From: Biomphalaria glabrata
Lineage: Eukaryota; Mollusca; Gastropoda; Planorbidae
Reading direction: 5' to 3'
Assembly (NCBI RefSeq): GCF_947242115.1
Contig: NC_074716.1
Coordinates: 8,137,501 to 8,201,500 of the forward strand
Length of the DNA: 64,000 nt
The translations under genes and the position numbers were made by a program. The notes below the pieces were generated by a model. The model was not told where the DNA came from, did not search any database, and saw only the letters and a program-made list of their open reading frames with translations. This document shows, piece after piece, positions 62,901 to 64,000 of this stretch (its first letter is position 1; every line of letters begins with the position of its first letter).

Positions 62901-63667
62901 GCGGCGAAAGGCTGCACCACTGGGACCCCCGTCGTTTTCCTCTACTATACCAGGCTAACCATGCGGGACACGCCATTTATGTAATGGCCCCTTGAGGGAC
63001 AGCGCCTGGACGTTGACAGAATGCTGCAGGAGCTCTTTTTCATCCCCGCACAGTGCAATGAGGATTTTCCCGCACCCTCTTAGGCACTCCCGGGGGAGCC
63101 TTGTTTCGCTACCCATTTGGCCGTCCCCTCTCACAACCGTTTCCACCTGGGCGCCACAATGAGGCAAGGCAGCAAGCCCGGGTACAAAGAGATCTGAATG
63201 TGTACAAGTGAATGAATGCTAAATGCTTACTATGTTATAATGATGGTTTGAAGTCTTTCAAACCATGCAAAGTTGGCTAACCATTTTATTTTTAATTTGA
63301 ATTTTGTGTTTAGGTCAACATGACTGACACAGACTGGAATCTCAAGGCCACTATTACAGGAAATGGCTTCTCTGGACCCTCTGAGCTCCTGGCCAAGGCT
63401 TACACAACATCTTACTATCCCCTGAAGTTTAGACCAATGAAAGAAGGGGAAGTCAATGTGAGTTCATTTTCATCTACTAACATTCTGGAAACATTTTTTT
63501 TTACTAATATTTTTTCATTTATTATAAAATTCAATGTGAAATCACCAGGGTAGCTTGGTTCTTACCAATCAGATGGATGGAACAGACCAGACATTTATTA
63601 TCAATGGTATTGGACTGCGACCACTAGCACTAGACCACATCAAGCTCATTTGTGCTGCTAAGGCCAG
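14238..63667 (+). CDS. CFAP47: Cilia- and flagella-associated protein 47 (3' end off window)
   Basis: 48 exons are placed (47 firm, one candidate), all in one reading phase, coding about 2,504 residues; the last ends in phase 2 at 63667 and the gene runs on. CFAP47 is a large axonemal protein, mutated in human asthenoteratozoospermia. It is built of immunoglobulin-like ASH/HYDIN-type beta-sandwich domains with one calponin-homology domain. Order of landmarks matches the human protein as I recall it: [56 protein letters not shown]-like [38 protein letters not shown]-like [27 protein letters not shown]; the CH domain; [39 protein letters not shown]. The start has A at -3 and G at +4. Introns average about 0.9 kb and are repeat-rich. 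Exon groups are given in separate entries. Nothing in the frame suggests a pseudogene. Confidence 0.95.
14681..16800 (+). mobile_element. Degenerate hAT transposon with transposase C-terminal half
   Basis: Starts CAGGGGTGGGCAAATTACGG, a typical hAT terminus. From 15380 a readable segment gives [20 protein letters not shown] and then [14 protein letters not shown], followed by decayed frames including [18 protein letters not shown], which corresponds to the C-terminal hAT dimerisation region. The N-terminal half is missing and stops abound. The matching 3' terminus is not identified; the end given is approximate and rests on sequence resuming after the nested element at 16585. Confidence 0.65.
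16025..16585 (+). mobile_element. Internally deleted hAT element nested in another hAT
   Basis: 561 bp bounded by inverted ends: CAGGGCTGGCCTTAGG on the left, and on the right the reverse complement of CAGGGCCGGACTTAACC. The flanks are 8-bp target duplications, CTATTTTG (16017-16024) and CTATTTAG (16586-16593), matching at 7 of 8, as expected for hAT. Inside, [18 protein letters not shown] (about 16280-16335) is the hAT C-terminal dimerisation motif. The right end plus flank is partly repeated at 16661-16715. Confidence 0.85.
17925..18040 (+). mobile_element. tRNA-derived SINE, family A, 3'-truncated
   Basis: GGTGGCTGAGTGGTTAAGTG is a good A box of a tRNA-like head; the B-box region (GGATCAAATCTTGGTGAAG) follows. 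The copy stops shortly after 'TTTTTAGGGCACCCAATTCTA', without the family tail. CFAP47 intron 3. Confidence 0.8.
18845..18895. repeat. Two tandem perfect hairpins
   Basis: AGTTTGTGT-AATA-ACACAAACT occurs twice in a row; each copy is a palindrome with a 9-10 bp arm around an AATA loop. Lies in CFAP47 intron 4. No known element is recognised. Confidence 0.85.
19540..19770 (+). other. Possible remnant of an LTR
   Basis: A weakly repeat-like block between CFAP47 exons 5 and 6. TGTTTATTGAAGCTCGTGTTG near 19728 resembles a stretch of the solo LTR at 42095-42553 (TTGTTATTGAAGCTCTTGTTG). No clear ends or target duplications are visible, so this is a weak call. Confidence 0.25.
21185..21312 (+). mobile_element. 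SINE family C fragment
   Basis: TGGCTGCCAGGTCTCCAGTTAAAACCCTGCCTGC followed by the family tail 'CTTCAATTCTGAAGGATTATCTGAAGCATATAAAAC'. The tail is shared with about ten other places in the window. CFAP47 intron 7. Confidence 0.6.
21893..27395 (+). CDS. CFAP47: CFAP47 exons 8-16 (residues about 333-776)
   Basis: Exons: 21893-22020, 22719-22985, 24073-24231, 24985-25219, 25947-26099, 26208-26311, 26476-26558, 26894-26990, 27292-27395. Exon 9 holds a complete ASH-like module ([20 protein letters not shown] ... FAPKKVG). Exons 11-13 are a lysine-rich, non-globular stretch ([20 protein letters not shown], then [20 protein letters not shown]) matching the human region around AFPNDRAATIRSKD. Exon 11 must begin at 24985 (AACAAAG|GCATC): the nearer-looking upstream AG would meet a stop. 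Exon 12 ends at the donor GTTTGT (26100). Exon 16 reopens an ASH module ([20 protein letters not shown]). Confidence 0.9.
22311..22450 (+). mobile_element. SINE family C copy
   Basis: Head CTGCCTGGTCATGTGGTATG (A-box-like), B-box-like GGTTCTAACCCCTCAC, body GCAGGAGGTTTGGGC, and tail 'TCTGAAAG...AGAAACATGTAAAAC'. Full-length for this family, in CFAP47 intron 8. Confidence 0.75.
23114..23535 (+). mobile_element. SINE family A copy interrupted by another retroposon
   Basis: Head GGCATAGTGGCTGAGTGGTA, then interruption at 23168-23306, then body (GATTTTGAATTTTTGGAGTC), middle (GGTCATTGTGCTGGCCACAT) and tail (CACAAGGTCTCAAAGGAGTA). CFAP47 intron 9. Confidence 0.85.
23168..23306 (+). mobile_element. 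Short retroposon nested in a SINE, 15-bp target duplication
   Basis: The 15-bp direct repeat TTCAAACCAAAGGGT stands at 23153-23167 and again at 23307-23321. Between them are 139 bp ending in CAAAATCAAAATCAAA, a reverse-transcription-type tail. The body contains 'GGACTGCAGGCACGACATGG'. No protein is coded. Probably the 3' end of a LINE or a SINE dependent on one. Confidence 0.85.
25339..25600. mobile_element. MITE family M1, copy 1
   Basis: Begins TTAACTCTTTATCTCC and ends GGAGAGAAAAAGATAA, the imperfect inverted ends of a family with five copies here. The shared interior has TTATGATCAAAATTCAATAA, ATGCATGCTCTTTTTATATA and CAACGATGGTATCAT. No coding capacity. CFAP47 intron 11. Confidence 0.85.
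27110..27191. repeat. 14-bp minisatellite, about 6 copies
   Basis: Unit TTTAGGCATACACA repeats without mismatch in CFAP47 intron 15, about 100 bp before exon 16. Confidence 0.95.
28041..33375 (+). CDS. CFAP47: CFAP47 exons 17-22 (residues about 776-1073)
   Basis: Exons: 28041-28153, 28298-28431, 30156-30397, 31175-31297, 31730-31939, 33307-33375. These code successive beta-sandwich modules: [40 protein letters not shown], then [20 protein letters not shown] with [46 protein letters not shown] with [12 protein letters not shown], and SFGGVYCGS opening the next module. All correspond to the human order ([40 protein letters not shown]). Phases agree at every junction. Confidence 0.92.
28500..28985. 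repeat. Interspersed repeat family R (class unknown), copy 1
   Basis: A moderately GC-rich block in CFAP47 intron 18. Its right half (GCAGAGGTTTGAAGTCAG ... GGAACAGTTTTGCCAGTGAA) is clearly related to 61030-61200 (GCAGAGGTTTGAATTCAG ... AGTGAAAACAGTTCCTCCTG). Short open frames inside it have no recognisable domain. It could be part of a LINE, but that is not shown. Confidence 0.55.
29640..29879 (+). mobile_element. tRNA-derived SINE, family B
   Basis: Head GCGTGGTCGAGAGTCCAAGT (A-box-like) and GAGGTTCAACACCCGACT (B-box-like). Body: GAGCGCCTAAAGGCAGCACG, ACTGGTCCACAAATGAGATT, AAAGCGCTCTGAGCATGCTA, and a (TAA)n tail. A near full-length copy in reverse is at 40243-40478. CFAP47 intron 18. Confidence 0.85.
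30606..30888 (-). mobile_element. tRNA-derived SINE, family A, minus strand
   Basis: Starts with the reversed tail (GTTCCCCTTTCAAACCTTGT) and ends with the reversed tRNA head (CACTTTACCACTCAGCTACT). Includes the reversed B box, GATTAGAACCTGGGACCC. Full length, in CFAP47 intron 19. Confidence 0.9.
33010..33150 (+). mobile_element. SINE family B-like fragment
   Basis: GTATGGCTGAGAGTACTAAA head, GTTTGAAACCCAACTTG B-box-like block, then 'GTTGTGTTTGCTGAGGACCTAAAGACAGCA', a diverged version of family B. The tail is missing. CFAP47 intron 21. Confidence 0.6.
33870..34268 (+). mobile_element. LINE 3' tail, second copy
   Basis: Matches the end of the LINE at 9490-10768: GAAAAAATCTTGGAAGACAA, TTGATCAGGAAACATGAAAA, CCTTGTAATCACAACAAATT and 'GGATCAATAAAGCCGTCTTAG'. 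It is 5'-truncated to about 400 bp and ends 39 bases before CFAP47 exon 23. Confidence 0.8.
34308..39338 (+). CDS. CFAP47: CFAP47 exons 23-28 (residues about 1073-1395)
   Basis: Exons: 34308-34389, 35250-35347, 35913-36206, 37235-37436, 38951-39149, 39247-39338. Exon 25 (98 codons) contains a serine-rich loop ([20 protein letters not shown]) before [20 protein letters not shown], matching human IRPCYVQATALQSPLNL. Exon 26 gives [20 protein letters not shown] ... GTFKF and exon 27 [20 protein letters not shown] with [13 protein letters not shown]. The exon 25 donor at 36207 is the first unit of a 20-bp tandem array whose later units carry the same AGGTAATA. Confidence 0.92.
34553..34651. repeat. 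25-bp minisatellite, 4 copies
   Basis: Unit CTTCTAGTGTTGGTTAGATATTAAA-like, period 25 (CTTCTAG at 34561, 34586, 34611, 34636). CFAP47 intron 23. Confidence 0.9.
36205..36364. repeat. 20-bp tandem array carrying repeated splice donors, 8 copies
   Basis: Unit AGGTAATAATGGTAGCCACT alternates with a GTTACT-ending variant, giving a 40-bp higher-order period. The first AG|GTAATA is the donor of CFAP47 exon 25. Confidence 0.9.
36357..36730. repeat. Pyrimidine-rich low-complexity tract
   Basis: About 370 bases almost entirely of C and T, built from repeats of TTTCTTTATCTC with CCACTT or TTCCACTC. It yields open frames of Phe/Ser/Leu (plus) or Lys/Glu/Arg (minus) that are composition artefacts. CFAP47 intron 25. 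Confidence 0.95.
36854..37078. mobile_element. MITE family M1, copy 2
   Basis: TTAACTCTTTCTCTCC at the left and GGAAAGAAAGAGTTAA at the right. Interior markers TTATGATTAAGCTTCAATAA and CAACGATGGTATCATCAATT. CFAP47 intron 25. Confidence 0.9.
37985..38178 (-). mobile_element. tRNA-derived SINE, family C, minus strand (best copy)
   Basis: On the minus strand: head GGCTGCCTGGTCGTGCGGTT (A box), B box GGTTCAAACCCTGCC, body CGTCGTCCTGCGGGAGGTTT, and tail 'CTCTGAAGGAACATCCGAAACATGTAAAAC'. It keeps most CpGs, so it looks younger than the other copies. CFAP47 intron 26. Confidence 0.85.
38259..38681. mobile_element. MITE with reiterated ACAAAATAGCGC ends
   Basis: The left end (CCCGACAAAATAGTGC, then ACCGACAAAATAGCGC) and right end (GCGCTACTTTGTCC, GCGCTATTTTGTTGGG) are inverted and each carries two or three tandem sub-repeats of ACAAAATAGCGC. 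423 bp, no coding frame. CFAP47 intron 26. Confidence 0.85.
39611..39926. repeat. 158-bp tandem duplication spanning the exon 29 acceptor
   Basis: Copy 1 is 39611-39768 and copy 2 39769-39926. Both contain TTATTTTAG|AAATAAAGCCTTG, the 3' splice site and first 29 bases of CFAP47 exon 29. Only copy 2 continues into the full exon. The copies differ at only a few positions, so the event is recent. Confidence 0.95.
39898..48210 (+). CDS. CFAP47: CFAP47 exons 29-34 (residues about 1395-1774)
   Basis: Exons: 39898-40027, 41536-41635, 43526-43712, 44754-44991, 46046-46303, 47988-48210. Exon 29 ([20 protein letters not shown]) and 30 ([20 protein letters not shown]) match human SSKPVSFFTNLLF and FSLPVTATAENCILT. 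Exon 31 is a Ser/Thr/Asn-rich linker. Exon 32 contains [20 protein letters not shown]. Exon 33 is read from 46046 (CACCAAG|GTCAATT): the phase demands it and it runs into [20 protein letters not shown], equal to human NKTIYDVLLHLSGK. A longer open frame upstream of and overlapping it (45994-46182) is a shadow. Exon 34 gives [20 protein letters not shown]. Confidence 0.88.
40243..40478 (-). mobile_element. tRNA-derived SINE, family B, minus strand
   Basis: Reverse complement of the 29640 copy: begins near TATAGCGCTACTTTCATGCT and ends CTCGACCACGCTTCCCA. Retains both Pol III boxes. CFAP47 intron 29. Confidence 0.9.
40675..41115. repeat. Degenerate ~19-bp tandem repeat (AATAAAGAAACAGTTTGGT)
   Basis: More than 20 imperfect units with the core AAACAGTTTGGT over about 440 bp in CFAP47 intron 29. 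Units vary by 1-4 bases and by A-run length. Confidence 0.9.
42095..42553 (+). mobile_element. Solo LTR, diverged subfamily
   Basis: A 459-bp fossil that starts TGTAGTAACTCC and ends GAGATCGTAACA, with the 4-bp target repeat CTAT on each side (42091-42094, 42554-42557). Its 3' end (GCAGTGTTTGCAGAAGGCCTG...) is related to the other two LTRs in the window. No internal region adjoins it. CFAP47 intron 30. Confidence 0.8.
42922..43176 (-). mobile_element. tRNA-derived SINE, family A, minus strand
   Basis: Reversed tail (CCTTTCAGACCTTATGATCT) through reversed head (GTGCTTTACCACTCAGCCAC). Near full length, in CFAP47 intron 30. Confidence 0.9.
43812..43945. repeat. 41-bp tandem repeat, about 3 copies
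   Basis: Each unit holds ACTTACTGTACTGGCCTACC and ATTAGAAAATAACCTAAAC. CFAP47 intron 31. Confidence 0.9.
43975..44140. repeat. 33-bp minisatellite, about 5 copies
   Basis: Unit GTTTTGTTTTCTTGGACATG plus TTTTGGATGTTTT. Because 33 is divisible by 3 it reads open in several frames ([11 protein letters not shown] repeated), which is not a real protein. It grades into a family C SINE tail (ACATGTTTTGGAAGTTTCTT), from which it probably expanded. Confidence 0.9.
44140..44295 (-). mobile_element. SINE family C, minus strand, diverged
   Basis: Matches the 37985 copy along its length: CCCAAACCTCCTGAAGGATG, GTCAAATCTTTCTC, ACAGTCCAGAGCACATGCCA, AGACCAGGCAGCCATC. Confidence 0.75.
44379..44624. mobile_element. 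MITE family M1, copy 3
   Basis: Left end eroded (TTAATTCCGTTATT); right end intact (GGAGAGAAAGAGTTAA). Interior markers present, including ATGCATGCTCTTTTTTATAA. Ends 129 bp before CFAP47 exon 32. Confidence 0.85.
46500..46590 (+). mobile_element. SINE family A fragment
   Basis: GGTTGTTGTGCTTGCCACAT, then ACCAGAAACAGATGACATTT and GCCCTATAAGACCACA: the 3' part of family A without head. CFAP47 intron 33. Confidence 0.65.
46974..47215. mobile_element. Two SINE family C copies head to head
   Basis: 46974-47115 is a minus-strand copy (ACATGTTTCGGATGTTCCTT through CGCACGACCAGGCAGCCA). It is followed directly by a plus-strand copy (GGCTGCTTGGTCATGTGGTT ... GAGTTTGATCCCCCATCC). The junction AGGCAGCCAAGTGGATGGCTGC is a short inverted repeat. 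Confidence 0.75.
48253..48410. repeat. 64-bp tandem repeat, about 2.4 copies
   Basis: TTCAATTCACAGAATTGAAC recurs at 48253, 48317 and (diverged) 48381. Each unit itself holds two related halves (CACAGAATTGAAC, TGCAGAATTGAAC). CFAP47 intron 34, 42 bp after exon 34. Confidence 0.9.
48600..48716 (+). mobile_element. SINE family C fragment
   Basis: AGCTGCTTGATCATGTGGTC, GACTGTCATGGTGATGGTCC, AATGAGGTTTGGATTAAGAT: a diverged head and body without tail. CFAP47 intron 34. Confidence 0.6.
48972..49233. mobile_element. MITE family M1, copy 4
   Basis: TTAACTCTTTCTCTCTG left and GGAGAGAAAGAGTTAA right; about 262 bp, with the family interior (TTATGATTATACTTCATTAA, ATGCATGCTCTTTTTACACA). CFAP47 intron 34. 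Confidence 0.9.
49508..54422 (+). CDS. CFAP47: CFAP47 exons 35-40, including the calponin-homology domain (residues about 1774-2098)
   Basis: Exons: 49508-49703, 50194-50291, 50578-50694, 52212-52346, 53166-53429, 54261-54422. Exons 35-38 code the CH domain: [20 protein letters not shown], then [39 protein letters not shown], and [20 protein letters not shown]. The core pattern 'LL.W.N......V.NF..DL.DG......L' fits the family; binding to actin or microtubules is not established here. Exon 39 returns to an ASH-like module ([40 protein letters not shown]), and exon 40 gives [20 protein letters not shown]. Confidence 0.93.
49979..50142. repeat. Degenerate minisatellite (CACATGTGTTTAATCACTAG)
   Basis: About seven units of 22-28 bp sharing CATGTGTTTAATCACTAGCTT. 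CFAP47 intron 35. Confidence 0.9.
50360..50545. repeat. 20-bp minisatellite (GATGCTAAATGTCTCACTTG)
   Basis: About nine units, two alternating versions (GTCTCACTTG and GTATGATTTG). CFAP47 intron 36, ending close to the exon 37 acceptor. Confidence 0.9.
50695..52211. other. CFAP47 intron 37, no feature recognised
   Basis: 1.5 kb of AT-rich DNA with many stops on both strands. A short TTAGGGTTAGGGTTA run at about 50870 is telomere-like but too short to mean much. Some of it may be old, unrecognisable repeat. Confidence 0.5.
53933..54208 (-). mobile_element. tRNA-derived SINE, family A, minus strand
   Basis: Reversed tail GTTCCCCTTTCAGACCTTTC through reversed head GCACTTTACCACTCAGCCAC. It ends about 50 bp before exon 40, so little unique intron remains for that acceptor. 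Confidence 0.9.
54613..55180. repeat. 17-bp minisatellite, about 33 copies
   Basis: Unit CATCTCCTGCCAGCCCC with a CCAC variant, period 17, in CFAP47 intron 40. As 17 is not a multiple of 3 and the unit lacks stops, all frames stay open on both strands. This gives apparent proteins of about 190-210 residues ([10 protein letters not shown] repeats, or [16 protein letters not shown] repeats). These are artefacts. A family C SINE tail follows at 55195-55245. Confidence 0.97.
55684..56430 (-). mobile_element. Solo LTR, minus strand
   Basis: A 747-bp fossil of the same family as 9623-10126, in opposite orientation. On the minus strand it begins TGTTATAAACCTGGTGGTGG and ends GATTCGTAACA. It is flanked by ATAT (55680-55683 and 56431-56434), a 4-bp target repeat. 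Much more GC-rich than its surroundings. Open frames inside it are not genes. No internal region is attached. CFAP47 intron 40. Confidence 0.85.
56636..56995. repeat. Tandem duplication, about 182-bp period
   Basis: TCTATTTCTTAACAGAATGA at 56636 and again at 56818; the two units match through AATGGTTTGTGTAATGTT and 'CTGGGGTACT'. They differ by several small gaps, so this is an older event. CFAP47 intron 40. Confidence 0.9.
57017..57270. mobile_element. MITE family M1, copy 5, abutting exon 41
   Basis: TTAACTCTTTCTCTCC left and GGAGAGAAAGAGTTAA right, 254 bp. Only 24 bases (57271-57294) lie between its end and the first base of CFAP47 exon 41. Confidence 0.92.
57295..63667 (+). CDS. CFAP47: CFAP47 exons 41-48 (residues about 2098-2504, continues past window)
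   Basis: Exons: 57295-57397, 58216-58470, 59133-59272, 60459-60581, 61586-61715, 62367-62572, 63314-63457, 63549-63667. Exon 41 is a polar linker ([16 protein letters not shown]). Exon 42 gives [20 protein letters not shown] and [20 protein letters not shown], matching human SSLELRFLPF and IGQLIYVAEGKGMTPLPS. Exon 43: [20 protein letters not shown] (human LKLPMTNEAKEKALAFAAQQ). Exon 44: [12 protein letters not shown]. Exon 46: [20 protein letters not shown]. Exon 47: [20 protein letters not shown]. Exon 48: [20 protein letters not shown] (human GVGKKPSALEHITVEC), leaving phase 2 for the next exon. Confidence 0.92.
58690..59132 (+). other. CpG-rich insert, possible LTR fragment
   Basis: A more GC-rich block than the flanks in CFAP47 intron 42, from about TGTTATGACATGATTAGG (58699) to near the exon 43 acceptor. 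It has the look of an LTR (TG start, an ATTAAA signal near 58914) but no matching target repeats or second copy were found. The family and right end are unknown. Confidence 0.25.
59403..59668 (+). mobile_element. tRNA-derived SINE, family A
   Basis: Head GGTTGAGTGGTAAAGCACTT, body TTGGATTTTTAATTTTGGGA, middle TTGTGCTGGCTACATGACAC, tail CACAATGTCTGAAAGGAGTA. Full length, in CFAP47 intron 43. Confidence 0.9.
59690..60075 (+). mobile_element. SINE family A copy containing a family C insertion
   Basis: Head GGCATGGTGGCTGCGGTATA and body to 'CCACCCAGTTGG' are family A. About 59845-59955 is reversed family C (AGGAAGAAATGGGATGGCAG, CACACAAATAGGCAGCC). Family A then resumes (GTGTTGTTCACATGACAAGT ... 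ATCACAAGATGTGAAGGGGG). Confidence 0.75.
61010..61275. repeat. Interspersed repeat family R, copy 2
   Basis: Related to 28790-28960 through CAGCAGAGGTTTGAATTCAG, GGCTAATGAACCTCTTCTGC, and AGTGAAAACAGTTCCTCCTG. Class unknown. CFAP47 intron 44. Confidence 0.5.
62690..63195. mobile_element. GC-rich insertion of unknown class with possible direct repeats
   Basis: About 490 bp far richer in G and C than the rest of the window (CCACCCTGTCCGACGGGGGG, GCACTCCCGGGGGAGCC). It is bounded by AAAAAGATCTGG on the left (near 62679) and AAAGAGATCTGA on the right (near 63187), which could be target duplications. No conserved domain is visible in its open frames and no Pol III boxes are clear. CFAP47 intron 46. 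Confidence 0.5.
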
Positions 63668-63728
63668 GTATAGTCCCATATTGTCAGACTTCAATCCAAA
63701 TTATACAGTCTAGGTTTTTATCCTCATA

Positions 63729-64000
63729 TATAATAATAATAATTTTATTTATAAAGCACTTTTAACAAACAAAATGTAGGCTCAAGGCGCTGTAATAACA
63801 TTACAAACATGAGAGCTAAAATGACAAACAAATCTAAAAAAGTTTTAAACAGATAGATCTTAATGTTCTTCTTGAAAGTAGTGTAGCATGTTGTCTGTCT
63901 GAGATCAATGGGGAGTGAGTTCCAAACCTTTGGTCCGTGCACTGAAAAAGCCAGCAGACCGTAGCTTTTGAGGGAGAAATGTGGCACCACTAGAAGCGTT
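63729..64000 (-). mobile_element. LINE 3' end, minus strand, runs off window
   Basis: On the minus strand FSVHGPKVWNSLPIDLRQT followed by FKKNIKIYLFKTF is the conserved extreme C-terminus of CR1/L2-like reverse transcriptases ('..A...WN.LP..IR....L..FK..LK..LF'). It is related to 12430-12620. Immediately follows CFAP47 exon 48. Confidence 0.8.

Noticed and set aside
1-64000. CRISPR array, operon or prokaryotic system
   Set aside because: Short tandem repeats are present, but none has spacers between identical repeats. All genes have spliceosomal introns, and the window is plainly nuclear eukaryotic DNA.

Overview
Eukaryotic (metazoan) nuclear DNA. It is AT-rich, all genes are split by GT-AG introns, and the introns are packed with tRNA-derived SINEs, MITEs, hAT remnants, LINE tails and solo LTRs. 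The protein matches, intron density and repeat style suggest a mollusc, most likely a gastropod. That placement is inference; no species is claimed.

Layout. (1) 1-944: decayed hAT DNA transposon on the minus strand. (2) 944-2585: AT-rich upstream DNA with no gene seen. (3) 2586-4565, plus: COX17, the mitochondrial copper chaperone, 2 coding exons, 67 aa, with an 885-bp MITE in its intron. (4) 6591-13839, minus: DNAJB13, an axonemal radial-spoke HSP40, 7 exons, 317 aa, tail-to-tail with COX17. (5) 14238 to past the right edge, plus: CFAP47, a giant ciliary protein. I place 48 exons here (one of them a candidate microexon), giving about 2,504 codons in one continuous phase. By comparison with the human protein (about 3,190 aa, recalled) some 680 residues lie beyond the window.

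Biology. DNAJB13 and CFAP47 are both structural proteins of motile cilia and sperm flagella. Their start codons face each other across 398 bp, so they probably share a bidirectional promoter. This is the most coherent 'system' in the window. COX17 serves cytochrome c oxidase assembly and is probably unrelated.

Repeats. At least three tRNA-like SINE families, three TIR-bearing MITE families, hAT elements nested in one another, LINE 3' ends, three solo LTRs with 4-bp target duplications, and about ten minisatellites. Several repeats touch the gene model: a 158-bp duplication copied the 3' splice site of CFAP47 exon 29, a 20-bp array repeats the 5' splice site of exon 25, and a MITE ends 24 bp before exon 41. 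A 17-bp minisatellite at 54.6-55.2 kb makes long but spurious open frames. Exons were derived by hand from reading frame, splice phase and remembered human protein sequences; no alignment was run.
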